Assembly (NCBI GenBank): GCA_023418595.1
Contig: JAEZZI010000022.1
Coordinates: 47,659 to 111,658, forward strand
From: Pseudomonadota bacterium
GTDB taxonomy: Bacteria > Pseudomonadota > Alphaproteobacteria > Sphingomonadales > Sphingomonadaceae
Direction of reading: 5' to 3'
Length of the DNA: 64,000 bases
The notes under the pieces: model-generated
Databases searched by the model: none
Told to the model about the DNA's origin: nothing
Seen by the model: the letters and a program-made list of their open reading frames with translations, nothing else
Translations under genes and position numbers: made by a program
Part shown: piece after piece, positions 44,678 to 53,562 of the stretch
How the letters are laid out: each line of letters opens with the position of its first letter
How positions within the stretch are numbered: position 1 is the stretch's first letter

Positions 44678-45085
44678 ATGAAACCCAACGACACCACCGA
44701 AACCCGCTCCGTCCGCCTGCTCCGCGTGGGCGAACAGGTGCGCCATATCCTGTCCGAAATCCTCCAGCGGGGGGATGTGCATGACGAGGTGCTCGCCACG
44801 CACATGATCAGCGTCACCGAAGTGCGCATGTCCCCCGACCTGCGCCACGCGACCGTGTTCGTGAAACCGTTATTGGGCGAGGATGAGGAAAAGGTGCTAA
44901 AGGCGCTGCGCACCAACACCGCCTATCTCCAGCGCGAGGTCGCCGCGCGCGTAAAGTTGAAATATGCCGCGCGCCTGAAATTCCTGCCCGACGAAAGCTT
45001 CGACGAAGGCAGCCGCATCGACCAGCTGCTCCGTGCCCCCAAGGTCGCCCGCGATCTGGGCGACGGAGACGATGACGAAAGCTGA
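44678..45085 (+). CDS. rbfA: Ribosome-binding factor A
   Basis: A 135-residue 30S assembly factor with the RbfA KH-like fold: RLLRVGEQVRHILSEILQRG, the strand ITEVRMSPDLRHATVFV-type core (VTEVRMSPDLRHATVFVKPL), and AARVKLKYAARLKFLPDESF with the C-terminal SRIDQLLR. GGAGGTGGAGG precedes the ATG at 44678. It ends the rimP-nusA-ylxR-infB-rbfA operon. The usual next gene truB is absent; thymidine kinase follows after 36 bases. Confidence 0.95.
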   Translation: MKPNDTTETRSVRLLRVGEQVRHILSEILQRGDVHDEVLATHMISVTEVRMSPDLRHATVFVKPLLGEDEEKVLKALRTNTAYLQREVAARVKLKYAARLKFLPDESFDEGSRIDQLLRAPKVARDLGDGDDDES

Positions 45086-45121
45086 TCGCGTTTCCTCTGC
45101 GCTCGGCTAAGGTCTGCCGTC

Positions 45122-45730
45122 ATGGCCAAGCTCTATTTCTACTACGCCTCGATGAATGCGGGGAAATCGACCACGCTGTTGCAGGCCGATTTCAATTATC
45201 GCGAGCGGGGAATGCGCACGATGCTCTACACTGCCGCGGTCGACGACCGGGTGGAGGCGGGGGTGATCGGGTCGCGGATCGGGCTTGCCGCGAAAGGCCG
45301 GTTGTTCGACGCGATGACCGATTTGTTCGCCGACATCGCCGCCGAGCATCGCGAACGCACGATCGGCTGCGTGCTGGTGGATGAGGCGCAATTCCTGACC
45401 GCGCCCCAAGTCGATGCGCTCGCCGCGGTCGCCGACCGGCTGCATATTCCGGTGCTCGCTTACGGCCTGCGGACCGATTTTCAGGGGCAGTTATTCCCCG
45501 GCTCCGCACGGCTGCTGGCGATCGCCGACGCATTGGTCGAACTGAAATCGGTGTGCGCGTGCGGGCGCAAGGCGACGATGAACCTGCGCGTCGATGATAG
45601 CGGCAAAGCGGTGGCGGTGGGCGCGCAGACCGAGATCGGGGGCAACGACCGTTATGTCGCGATGTGCCGGCGGCATTTCAGCGAAGCGCTCGAAGGGTCG
45701 CTCAGCACGGGTTCAGATCGCCCCGGTTAG
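45122..45730 (+). CDS. tdk: Thymidine kinase
   Basis: A 202-residue type II thymidine kinase that phosphorylates thymidine to dTMP in salvage. The P-loop is in YYASMNAGKSTTLLQADFNY, Walker B in VLVDEAQFLTAPQ, and the lasso/zinc region ELKSVCACGRKATMNLRVDD has the first cysteine pair, with the second cysteine in YVAMCRRHF. Length and motif order are standard for the bacterial TK. It lies directly after rbfA on the same strand and may be read with that operon. It is followed 10 bases later by a small secreted protein gene. Confidence 0.95.
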   Translation: MAKLYFYYASMNAGKSTTLLQADFNYRERGMRTMLYTAAVDDRVEAGVIGSRIGLAAKGRLFDAMTDLFADIAAEHRERTIGCVLVDEAQFLTAPQVDALAAVADRLHIPVLAYGLRTDFQGQLFPGSARLLAIADALVELKSVCACGRKATMNLRVDDSGKAVAVGAQTEIGGNDRYVAMCRRHFSEALEGSLSTGSDRPG

Positions 45731-45740
45731 GATCGCATTC

Positions 45741-46085
45741 ATGTCGATGCTCCTGCTCCTCGCCGCGTTTGCTTCCCCGCCGCAAGCCGCCACTCCCGAA
45801 ATCGGGCGCGAGGTGAAGCGCATCGCCTTCGCTCGCGGCGGGGTGAGCGACTGGGAGCGCGGCGAGGACGGCAGCACCGTCTATCTGCGCGGCACCGGAC
45901 GCTGGTATCGCGTCACCCTGTCCGGTCCGTGCATTGATTTCTCGACCTCTCCCCGGCTGCTTTTCCGCACCCACTCCGACGGATCGTTTGATCGCTTCTC
46001 GACCATCGCCGTCGCCAAACAGCCGCACCGGACCTGCGGGGTCGAGAGCATCCACCACAGCGCCAACCCGCGCCGGTCCGATTGA
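45741..46085 (+). CDS. Small secreted DUF6491-like protein
   Basis: A 114-residue protein with a signal peptide (MSMLLLLAAFASPPQAA). The mature part contains IAFARGGVSDWERGEDGSTV, LRGTGRWYRVTLSGPCIDFS and a second cysteine near the C-terminus (PHRTCGVESIHH). The layout, with GRWYRVxLxGPC and a paired late cysteine, fits the DUF6491 family of small periplasmic or secreted proteins in sphingomonads, function unknown. The ATG at 45741 gives a clean signal peptide. It starts 10 bases after tdk and may be co-transcribed. Confidence 0.75.
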   Translation: MSMLLLLAAFASPPQAATPEIGREVKRIAFARGGVSDWERGEDGSTVYLRGTGRWYRVTLSGPCIDFSTSPRLLFRTHSDGSFDRFSTIAVAKQPHRTCGVESIHHSANPRRSD

Positions 46086-46149
46086 CGCTTGACCAGGTGG
46101 AATAAACGGGAAATCTTCCCCATCGGCCGATGTCGATCGGGAGGCCGGT

Positions 46150-46458
46150 ATGTTGCCGATTTTGTTTCTTGCCCAACAAGTTGTGGTCGCCCCGACCGAA
46201 CTGACCCAGCCGCTCCGGGAATGTCCGTCCAGACCGGGGAACGGGGAGGGCGAAGGCGACGTGGTGGTGTGCGCCCGCGCGGATCGTTCGCCCTATCGCT
46301 TGCCGGAGATCGCGCCATTTGAAGGCACCCAGGCCATTCCGCGCGCGGCGTTCCGGCTGACGGATCGCAGCGAGATGACCGCCGATGTCGAAGCGCGCGA
46401 AGTTCAGCCCGGCATGATATCCAACCGCGCGATGATCCGCTACAAACTGCGCTTCTGA
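46150..46458 (+). CDS. Small secreted protein with a VVCAR motif (hypothetical)
   Basis: A 102-residue protein with a short hydrophobic N-terminus (MLPILFLAQQVVVA). It has a cysteine (RECPSRP), then a Gly/Glu-rich stretch leading to GDVVVCARADRSPYRLPE. This cysteine, acidic run, VVCAR and proline pattern matches the protein at 2286-2645, while the C-terminal half differs. The two cysteines could form a disulfide in the periplasm. It lies between the DUF6491-like gene and gyrB. Function unknown. Confidence 0.7.
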   Translation: MLPILFLAQQVVVAPTELTQPLRECPSRPGNGEGEGDVVVCARADRSPYRLPEIAPFEGTQAIPRAAFRLTDRSEMTADVEAREVQPGMISNRAMIRYKLRF

Positions 46459-46518
46459 AGCGGCGCGTTCGCGGCCATTTCGCTTCCCCTGAAGGGGGCA
46501 AGTGCCTATAGGATGGGC

Positions 46519-49044
46519 ATGGCAGAACCCACCGAAACCGGCGGCGCGAACACGGGCGCCCCGACCAGCAACCAGAACGAATATGGCGCTTCCTCGATCA
46601 AGGTCCTCAAGGGCCTCGACGCGGTGCGCAAACGCCCCGGCATGTATATCGGCGACACCGACGACGGATCGGGCCTCCACCACATGGTGTTCGAGGTTTC
46701 GGACAACGCGATCGACGAGGCACTGGCCGGGCATTGCGACCGGATCGTCATCCAGCTGAACGCCGACGGATCGGTGACGGTCGAGGATAATGGTCGCGGC
46801 ATCCCGACCGGCATTCACCCCGAAGAGGGCGTGTCGGCCGCCGAGGTCATCATGACCCAGCTCCACGCGGGCGGTAAGTTCGAGAACACGTCGGACGACA
46901 ACGCCTACAAAGTGTCGGGCGGTTTGCACGGCGTTGGCGTGTCGGTGGTCAACGCCCTTTCCGAATGGCTCGACCTGACGATCTGGCGCGATGGCGAAGA
47001 GCATTACATGCGCTTCGCGTTCGGCGATGCAGTGGCACCGCTCAAGGTGCTGGGGCCGTCGAACGGGCGCAAGGGGACGCGCGTCACCTTCCTGCCGTCG
47101 CCTTCCACTTTCAAAATCACGGAATTCGATTTCGAGAAGCTCGAACATCGCTATCGCGAACTCGCCTTTCTCAATTCGGGCGTTCGTCTGTTCCTGCGCG
47201 ACGCGCGGCACGAGGAAGTGAAGGAAGTCGAACTTTATTACGAAGGCGGGATCGCGGCGTTCGTGAAGTATCTCGACCGCAATAAGGCGGCGCTGATCCC
47301 TGAGCCGATCGCGATCGTCGGCGACCGCGACGATGTGGGCATCGACGTCGCGCTCGAATGGAACGACAGCTATTACGAAAATGTGCTGTGTTTCACCAAC
47401 AACATCCCGCAGCGCGACGGCGGCACGCATCTGGCCGCATTCCGCGCCGCGCTGACCCGAACGCTCAACAGTTACGCCGACAAATCCGGCATGTTGAAGA
47501 AGGAAAAGGTCAGCCTCACCGGCGACGACATGCGCGAAGGGCTGACCGCGATCGTCTCGGTCAAACTGCCCGACCCCAAATTCTCGTCGCAGACCAAGGA
47601 CAAATTGGTATCGTCCGAAGTCCGCCAGCCGCTTGAATCGCTGATGGCCGACAAGCTGGCCGAATGGCTTGAGGAAAACCCCGCGCCCGCGCGTCAGGTG
47701 ATTCAGAAGGTGATCGACGCCGCCGCCGCACGCGAAGCCGCCAAGCGCGCGCGCGAACTAACGCGGCGCAAAGGTGCCATGGACATCGCATCGCTCCCCG
47801 GCAAGCTGGCCGACTGTCAGGAACGCGATCCCGCCAAGTCCGAACTGTTCCTGGTCGAAGGCGACTCCGCAGGCGGTTCGGCCAAGCAGGGCCGCGACCG
47901 GCATTTCCAGGCGATCCTGCCCCTGCGCGGCAAGATTCTGAACGTCGAGCGTGCGCGCTTCGACCGGATGCTCGGCAGCCGCGAGATCGGCACGCTGATC
48001 CAGGCGATGGGCACCGGCATCGGCCGCGACGATTTCAACATCGAGAAATTGCGCTACCACAAGATCGTCATCATGACCGACGCCGATGTCGACGGCGCGC
48101 ATATCCGCACGCTGCTGCTGACCTTCTTCTATCGCCAGATGCCGCAGATCATCGAGGGCGGCTATCTCTACATCGCGCAGCCGCCGCTCTACAAGGCGAC
48201 GCGCGGACGGTCCGAGGTCTACCTCAAGGACGACGCGGCGATGGACGAATATCTCGTCGAAAATGGCGTCGCGGCAGTGCGGTTCGAGCGTGAGGGCGAA
48301 GTGCGCGCCGGTGCCGATCTGCGCGCGCTGGCCGATCATGCACGGCGGATGCGGACGCTGATGCGTTACGTGCCGCGGCGTTATTCCGCCGACATCATCG
48401 AAGCACTCGCACTGGCGGGCGTGTTCGATCCGGAAGCCTCGCGCGAGGAACGCGCAGAGCGGCTGGCGACCACCGCGCTGCGGCTCGACCAGACCGACAG
48501 CGATGCGCGCTGGTCGGCGTCGCTGTCCGAGGAAGGCGGCATCCATTTCAAGCGCATCTGGCGCGGCGTCACCGACCATCACGTGATCGAGGCGGCGTTC
48601 CTGACCTCAGCCGAAGCGCGCAAGCTCCACGGTCTGGCGGCGGAGGAAACGCTCAGCTACGACGGCGCGGCCAAGCTGGTGCCGGTCAAATCCACATCGC
48701 CCGCGACCGAACAGACCGAACAGGCCGAGGGAGACGAGGAGGAAGCACCCGTTCTCGGCAAGGGCGAGATCGGCATCTCGCGCCCCAGCCAGTTGCTCGA
48801 CGCGATCCTCGCCGCGGGCCGCAAGGGCCTGTCGATCCAGCGCTACAAGGGGCTTGGCGAAATGAATGCCGAGCAATTGTGGGAAACCACGCTCGACCCG
48901 ACCAACCGCTCGATGCTGAAGGTCGCGATCGACCAGGCCGACGTCGCCGACGAAATCTTCACGCGGCTGATGGGCGACGTCGTCGAACCGCGCCGCGAAT
49001 TCATCCAGGAAAACGCGCTGTCGGTGGCGAATCTCGACGTTTGA
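46519..49044 (+). CDS. gyrB: DNA gyrase subunit B
   Basis: ATPase subunit of type II topoisomerase, 841 residues. The GHKL ATPase region shows SIKVLKGLDAVRKRPGMYIG, EVSDNAIDEAL, VEDNGRGIPTG and the G-box GLHGVGVSVVNALSEW. The TOPRIM domain shows LVEGDSAGGSAKQGRDR and IMTDADVDGAHIRTLLLTFF. The C-terminal tower end is IQRYKGLGEMNAEQLWETTL. It is a little longer than the E. coli protein; an acidic Glu/Thr-rich insert (EQTEQAEGDEEEAPV) lies before the C-terminal region. AGGA sits six bases before the ATG at 46519; an ATG two codons upstream at 46513 is the alternative. A palindrome follows. Confidence 0.97.
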   Translation: MAEPTETGGANTGAPTSNQNEYGASSIKVLKGLDAVRKRPGMYIGDTDDGSGLHHMVFEVSDNAIDEALAGHCDRIVIQLNADGSVTVEDNGRGIPTGIHPEEGVSAAEVIMTQLHAGGKFENTSDDNAYKVSGGLHGVGVSVVNALSEWLDLTIWRDGEEHYMRFAFGDAVAPLKVLGPSNGRKGTRVTFLPSPSTFKITEFDFEKLEHRYRELAFLNSGVRLFLRDARHEEVKEVELYYEGGIAAFVKYLDRNKAALIPEPIAIVGDRDDVGIDVALEWNDSYYENVLCFTNNIPQRDGGTHLAAFRAALTRTLNSYADKSGMLKKEKVSLTGDDMREGLTAIVSVKLPDPKFSSQTKDKLVSSEVRQPLESLMADKLAEWLEENPAPARQVIQKVIDAAAAREAAKRARELTRRKGAMDIASLPGKLADCQERDPAKSELFLVEGDSAGGSAKQGRDRHFQAILPLRGKILNVERARFDRMLGSREIGTLIQAMGTGIGRDDFNIEKLRYHKIVIMTDADVDGAHIRTLLLTFFYRQMPQIIEGGYLYIAQPPLYKATRGRSEVYLKDDAAMDEYLVENGVAAVRFEREGEVRAGADLRALADHARRMRTLMRYVPRRYSADIIEALALAGVFDPEASREERAERLATTALRLDQTDSDARWSASLSEEGGIHFKRIWRGVTDHHVIEAAFLTSAEARKLHGLAAEETLSYDGAAKLVPVKSTSPATEQTEQAEGDEEEAPVLGKGEIGISRPSQLLDAILAAGRKGLSIQRYKGLGEMNAEQLWETTLDPTNRSMLKVAIDQADVADEIFTRLMGDVVEPRREFIQENALSVANLDV

Positions 49045-49087
49045 TGGCGGCTAATGGGTGAGATTGGCGACGGTGCCAGTCCTCACC

Positions 49088-49195
49088 CGTCACCCCGGAC
49101 GTGTTCCGGGGTCCACCAAGCCGCTTGTGAGCGCGTCGAAGCCGTCAACGCGACGCCTGCCGCCCGGTGGACCCCGGAACACGTCCGGGGTGACG
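49088..49195. repeat. Dispersed palindrome, 'GTCACCCCGG...GGTCCACC' family
   Basis: Perfect 30-base inverted arms (49088-49117 with 49166-49195) enclose 48 bases. It occupies most of the 250-base gap between gyrB and crtY; the rest (49196-49294) shows nothing recognisable and must hold the crt promoter if there is one. Confidence 0.85.
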
Positions 49196-49294
49196 ATGCG
49201 GGGGGAGGCGAACGACGCCGACTCCATATCGGCGCGCGCTCGATTGACCGCGTCGCCCTTCCCCCTCCACCACACATCGGCTAGGCGGGCGCGC

Positions 49295-50455
49295 ATGTCG
49301 TCCACGCTTAGCTGTGACGTCGCCATTGTCGGCGGCGGCCTTGCCGGTGCGCTGATCGCGCTGGCGCTGAACAAATCGCACCCCGAACTCGACGTTCGCG
49401 TGATTGAGGGCGGGCGGGCGATCGGCGGCAATCACCTCTGGTCCTTCTTCCCCAGCGACATCGCCGACGCCGATCGCTGGCTGGTCGCGCCGCTCGTCTC
49501 CTATGGCTGGACCGGATACGACGTGCGCTTTCCGGCTCACGCGCGCACGCTCAGATCGGGCTATTATTCGATCGAATCCGAACGGCTCGACCGCGTGCTG
49601 CGCGAACGGATGCCCAAGCGATCGGTGATGCTCCGCCGTCAGGTGCTGGGCGTCAGCGGGCGGCGCGTGCAACTGGCCGATGGCACCCGGATCGACGCGC
49701 GCGGCGTGATCGATTGCCGCGGCCCCGCCAATCTCGACCATCTCCAGCTCGGCTGGCAGAAATTCGTCGGGCAGGAACTGGAACTGGCCGAGCCGCACGA
49801 ACTGACGCGCCCGATCATCATGGACGCGACCGTGGAGCAGATCGACGGATACCGCTTCGTCTATTCGCTGCCGTTCGCAGCGACCCGGATGTTCATTGAA
49901 GATACCTATTACAGCGACACGCCCGACATCGACCTGCGCGCGTACAAGAAGCGCATCTATGCCTATGCCGATACGCAGGGCTGGCCGATCGAGCGGGTGG
50001 CGCGTACCGAGACCGGGGTGCTGCCGGTGGCAATGGGTGGCGATTTCGAAGGCTATTGGGCAAGCGGAGGCGCGCAGGTGGCAAAAGCGGGCATGCGCGC
50101 CGGGCTGTTCCATCCGCTGACCGGATATTCGCTGCCCGATGCGGTCCGGCTCGCCAGCCTGATTGCGAAGCAGTCCGATTTCTCGGGCGCGGCGCTCCAT
50201 GCGCTGACCCATGACTTCGCGCGCAAGACATGGAAATCGCGCGGGTTTTACCGGATGCTGACCGCCATGTTGTTCAAGGCGGCGGAGCCGGAAGAGCGTT
50301 ACCGCGTCCTTGAGCGTTTCTACCGGCTGGACGCGGGGCTTGTCGCGCGCTTCTATGCCGGGCAATCGTCATGGCTCGACCGCGCCCGCGTGTTGAGCGG
50401 CAAGCCACCCGTGCCCATCTCCCGGGCCATCGGTGCAATCAGGGGAATGCGTTGA
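49295..50455 (+). CDS. crtY: Lycopene beta-cyclase
   Basis: A 386-residue flavoprotein that cyclises lycopene to beta-carotene. The N-terminal dinucleotide motif is CDVAIVGGGLAGALIALAL. The family block IGGNHLWSFFPSDI follows, and ARGVIDCRGPANLDHLQLGW, PIIMDATVEQIDGYRFVYSL and HPLTGYSLPDAVRLA are all CrtY-type signatures. The ATG at 49295 places the Rossmann motif at the N-terminus; the frame extends further upstream through the repeat and is rejected. It overlaps crtI by one base, so translation of crtY and crtI is coupled. It belongs to the crtY-crtI-LOG-crtB cluster making the yellow carotenoids typical of this group (inference). Confidence 0.95.
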   Translation: MSSTLSCDVAIVGGGLAGALIALALNKSHPELDVRVIEGGRAIGGNHLWSFFPSDIADADRWLVAPLVSYGWTGYDVRFPAHARTLRSGYYSIESERLDRVLRERMPKRSVMLRRQVLGVSGRRVQLADGTRIDARGVIDCRGPANLDHLQLGWQKFVGQELELAEPHELTRPIIMDATVEQIDGYRFVYSLPFAATRMFIEDTYYSDTPDIDLRAYKKRIYAYADTQGWPIERVARTETGVLPVAMGGDFEGYWASGGAQVAKAGMRAGLFHPLTGYSLPDAVRLASLIAKQSDFSGAALHALTHDFARKTWKSRGFYRMLTAMLFKAAEPEERYRVLERFYRLDAGLVARFYAGQSSWLDRARVLSGKPPVPISRAIGAIRGMR

Positions 50456-51933
50456 TGAAGACCGCAGCGATCATCGGATCGGGCTTCGGCGGACTGGCGC
50501 TCGGCATTCGCCTGCAGGCCGCAGGAATATCGACCACCATCCTCGAATCGCGCGACAAGCCAGGCGGTCGCGCCTATTATTGGGAGCGCGACGGGCACAT
50601 CTTCGACGCCGGTCCCACCGTCATCACCGCGCCGGAAAGCCTGACCGAACTCTGGTCGATCACCGGGCACGACATGGCGCAGGACGTCAGCCTCGATCCC
50701 GTCAGCCCCTTCTACCGGCTCAACTGGCCCGACGGCACCAATTTCGATTATTCGAACGACGACGTGTCGCTGAAAGCCGAGATCGGCAAGCTCGATCCCC
50801 GCGATATCGAGGGGTATCGCAAATTCCTCGATTACTCCGCCGGGGTCTATCGGGAAGGTTACGTCAAGCTCGGCCATGTGCCGTTCCTCGACTTCGCGTC
50901 GATGGTCCGCGCCGCGCCCGCGCTGATGAAGCATCAGGCGTGGCGACCGGTCTATTCGATGGTGTCGAGCTTCGTCCGCAACGAGAAACTGCGTCAGGCG
51001 CTGTCCTTCCATACGCTGCTGGTCGGCGGCAATCCCATGAACACCAGTTCGATCTATGCGCTGATCCACAAGCTGGAGCGTGACGGCGGAGTATGGTTCG
51101 CGCGCGGCGGGACCAACCGGCTGGTGGCGGGCATGGTCCGGCATTTCGAGCGGCTGGGCGGCACGATCCGGCTGGGCGATCCGGTCACCTCGATCGACAC
51201 GCTGGGCGACCGGGTGACGGGGGTGACGACGCAAAGCGGTTTTCATATCGACGTCGATGCCGCGGCATCCAACGCCGATATCGTCCACAGCTATCGCACG
51301 CTGCTCAAGAGTTCGCGCAGCGCGCAGCGGACCGCCAATTCGCTGGAAAAGAAGAAATATTCGCCGTCGCTGTTCGTCGTGCATTTCGGGATCAAGGGGA
51401 CATGGCCGGGCATCCCGCACCACATGATCCTGTTCGGTCCGCGCTACCAGGGATTGCTCGCCGACATTTACGATCATGGTGTCCTGCCCAAGGATTTCTC
51501 GCTGTATCTGCATCACCCGACCGTCACCGATCCATCGCTCGCGCCGCCGGGACATTCGACCTTCTATGCACTCGCGCCCGTGCCGCACATGGGCAAGTTC
51601 CCCGCCGACTGGAGTCAGATCGGCCCGGTGTTCGAAAAGCGCATCCTGGATGAGATCGGCCGCCGCCTGATCCCCGACATTCACGAGCGGATAACGACCA
51701 AGTTCAGCTATATGCCGACCGATTTCGCAACCGACCTTAACGCTCATCTGGGCAGCGCGTTCAGCCTGGAGCCGCTGCTGACGCAGAGCGCCTATTTCCG
51801 CGGGCATAACCGCGACGATCATATCCCGAACATGTATCTGGTCGGGGCCGGAACGCATCCGGGCGCCGGCATTCCGGGCGTCGTCGGCAGCGCCAAGGCG
51901 ACCGCGAAATTGATGCTGGAGGATCTGCGTTGA
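50455..51933 (+). CDS. crtI: Phytoene desaturase
   Basis: A 492-residue FAD enzyme that introduces double bases into phytoene to give lycopene. The N-terminal IIGSGFGGLALGIRLQAAG is the FAD-binding motif, with ESRDKPGGRAYYWERDGHIF. Family blocks FDAGPTVITAPESL and the C-terminal NMYLVGAGTHPGAGIPGVVG are the standard carotenoid-desaturase signature. GGGGAATG-type sequence precedes the ATG at 50455, which shares a base with the crtY stop. The stop overlaps the start of the downstream LOG-family gene. Confidence 0.96.
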   Translation: MKTAAIIGSGFGGLALGIRLQAAGISTTILESRDKPGGRAYYWERDGHIFDAGPTVITAPESLTELWSITGHDMAQDVSLDPVSPFYRLNWPDGTNFDYSNDDVSLKAEIGKLDPRDIEGYRKFLDYSAGVYREGYVKLGHVPFLDFASMVRAAPALMKHQAWRPVYSMVSSFVRNEKLRQALSFHTLLVGGNPMNTSSIYALIHKLERDGGVWFARGGTNRLVAGMVRHFERLGGTIRLGDPVTSIDTLGDRVTGVTTQSGFHIDVDAAASNADIVHSYRTLLKSSRSAQRTANSLEKKKYSPSLFVVHFGIKGTWPGIPHHMILFGPRYQGLLADIYDHGVLPKDFSLYLHHPTVTDPSLAPPGHSTFYALAPVPHMGKFPADWSQIGPVFEKRILDEIGRRLIPDIHERITTKFSYMPTDFATDLNAHLGSAFSLEPLLTQSAYFRGHNRDDHIPNMYLVGAGTHPGAGIPGVVGSAKATAKLMLEDLR

Positions 51934-52511
51934 GGCGTCTGGCGATTTACTGCGGCTCCGCGACTCCTTCCGACCCCGTATATGTCGAAAGCGCCTGCGC
52001 CGTCGGTCGCGCGCTGGCGGAACGCGGCATCGGCGTCGTCTATGGCGGCGGGCGGCTCGGCCTGATGGGTGCGGTCGCGGATGCGGCGCTGGAAGCTGGC
52101 GGCGAGGTGATCGGGGTCATCCCGCAGGCGCTGGTCGATGCCGAGGTCGCGCATCGCGGCTGCACCGAGCTTCACGTCGTCCGCACCATGCACGAACGCA
52201 AACAGGCGTTCACCGACCTGTCTGACGGCTTCGTGACGCTGCCGGGCGGCACCGGCACGATGGACGAATTATGGGAAGCGATGAGCTGGGCGCAGATCGG
52301 CTATCACGCCAAGCCGGTCGGGCTGCTCAACGTCGCAGGCTTCTATGACGGGCTGATCGAATTCGTCGGCAAGATGGGGGAGGTCGGTTTCCTGCGCCCC
52401 CAGCATACCGGATTGCTGATCGTCGACGACAATCTGGACGGGCTGCTTGCGAAAATGGCCGCGCACGTCCCCGCACAAACCGTCGCTCAGATCGGCGCGA
52501 AGGATTTGTGA
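51930..52511 (+). CDS. LOG/TIGR00730 family Rossmann-fold protein inside the crt cluster
   Basis: A 193-residue protein of the LOG/YgdH family. VVYGGGRLGLMGAVADAALE and TLPGGTGTMDELWEAMSWAQ are the nucleotide-binding and PGGxGTxxE catalytic motifs of cytokinin riboside 5'-monophosphate phosphoribohydrolases, which release a base from a nucleotide monophosphate. In bacteria the physiological substrate is often unclear. Translation begins with an unusual TTG at 51930 that overlaps the crtI stop (TTGA), so it is coupled to crtI. It lies between crtI and crtB; no known carotenoid step needs such an enzyme. A palindrome separates it from crtB. Confidence 0.9.
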   Translation: MRRLAIYCGSATPSDPVYVESACAVGRALAERGIGVVYGGGRLGLMGAVADAALEAGGEVIGVIPQALVDAEVAHRGCTELHVVRTMHERKQAFTDLSDGFVTLPGGTGTMDELWEAMSWAQIGYHAKPVGLLNVAGFYDGLIEFVGKMGEVGFLRPQHTGLLIVDDNLDGLLAKMAAHVPAQTVAQIGAKDL

Positions 52512-52531
52512 GGGTTGCCCAACATCCCGCC

Positions 52532-52609
52532 GTGCTCCCGCACAGGCGGGAGCCTAGGGTAATGAAGATCAGCGCCGGTAACCCTGGGCTCCCGCCTGCG
52601 CGGCAGCAC
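52532..52609. repeat. Dispersed palindrome, 'GTGCTCCCGC' family, upstream of crtB
   Basis: Inverted arms GTGCTCCCGCACAGGCGGGA and the copy ending in GCGGCAGCAC near 52609 enclose about 40 bases. It begins about 20 bases after the LOG gene and ends 8 bases before the crtB start, so it may cover the crtB translation start region. Confidence 0.75.
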
Positions 52610-52617
52610 ATTGGGGT

Positions 52618-53562
52618 ATGAGCACAGCCACCCCCTCCCGCGCGGCCATCGTCGCCAGCGCACAGGAATCGATCGCGCGCGGATCGAAGAGCTTTTCCGC
52701 CGCCAGCCGGTTGTTCGACCGCCGGACTCGTGAGCGCGCTTGGCTGCTCTATGCCTGGTGCCGCGCGTGCGACGATCTGGCCGACGGGCAGGATCATGGA
52801 CACGACATGGCCAAGATCGATGATGCGCCCGAACGGCTCGCGCTGATCCGCAGCCTCACCGACCGCGCACTGGCGGGCGAGTGGGTCGGCGCCCCTGCCT
52901 TCGATGCGTTGCGGATCGTGTGCGAGGAAACCCGCATGCCGCGTCGGTTCGTCGACGACGTCATTGCGGGCTTTGCGCTCGACGCCGACGACTGGCGGCC
53001 CCGCTCCGCTCACGATCTGATGCAATATTGCTATCATGTCGCGGGCGCGGTCGGCTGCATGATGGCGGTGGTGATGGGCGTCGATCGGCAAGACGATGCG
53101 ACGCTCGACCGCGCGTGCGATCTGGGCCTCGCGTTCCAGCTCGCCAATATCGCCCGCGACATCGAAGAGGATGACCGCGCCGGGCGCTGTTACTTGCCCG
53201 AGGAGTGGCTGGTTGAAATGGACATTCCGCCCGGCCAGCACATGAAGCCGCCGTTCCGATCGCGCCTGACTGTCCTCGCGCGACGGCTGGCGGACATGGC
53301 GGCGGCGCATGAGGAGAGCGCGCGCGTCGGCACGAAGCGTCTCGCCTTCCGTCCGGCATGGGCGGTGTTGTCGGCGGCGGGCATCTACGGCGATATCGCG
53401 CGCAAGGTCGCCAAGCGTGGCGACCATGCCTGGGACCACCGGATGACCACGTCGAAGGCGGAGAAAGCGGGCTTCATCCTGCGCGCCTTTGCCCAAGCGA
53501 GCGCGCGGGGATCGTGGACCGATGACCAACGCTCGCCCGAACTGTGGACTCGCCCGCGCTAG
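52618..53562 (+). CDS. crtB: Phytoene synthase
   Basis: A 314-residue prenyltransferase joining two geranylgeranyl diphosphates to phytoene. The first aspartate-rich motif is in AWCRACDDLADGQDHGHDMA and the second in FQLANIARDIEEDDRAGRCY, with YCYHVAGAVGCMMAVVMGVD between them; these are the squalene/phytoene synthase signatures. The ATG at 52618 has only weak purine-rich sequence upstream because a palindrome occupies the space. Its stop codon TAG overlaps, in a shared CTAG, the stop of the convergent small membrane protein gene. Confidence 0.95.
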   Translation: MSTATPSRAAIVASAQESIARGSKSFSAASRLFDRRTRERAWLLYAWCRACDDLADGQDHGHDMAKIDDAPERLALIRSLTDRALAGEWVGAPAFDALRIVCEETRMPRRFVDDVIAGFALDADDWRPRSAHDLMQYCYHVAGAVGCMMAVVMGVDRQDDATLDRACDLGLAFQLANIARDIEEDDRAGRCYLPEEWLVEMDIPPGQHMKPPFRSRLTVLARRLADMAAAHEESARVGTKRLAFRPAWAVLSAAGIYGDIARKVAKRGDHAWDHRMTTSKAEKAGFILRAFAQASARGSWTDDQRSPELWTRPR

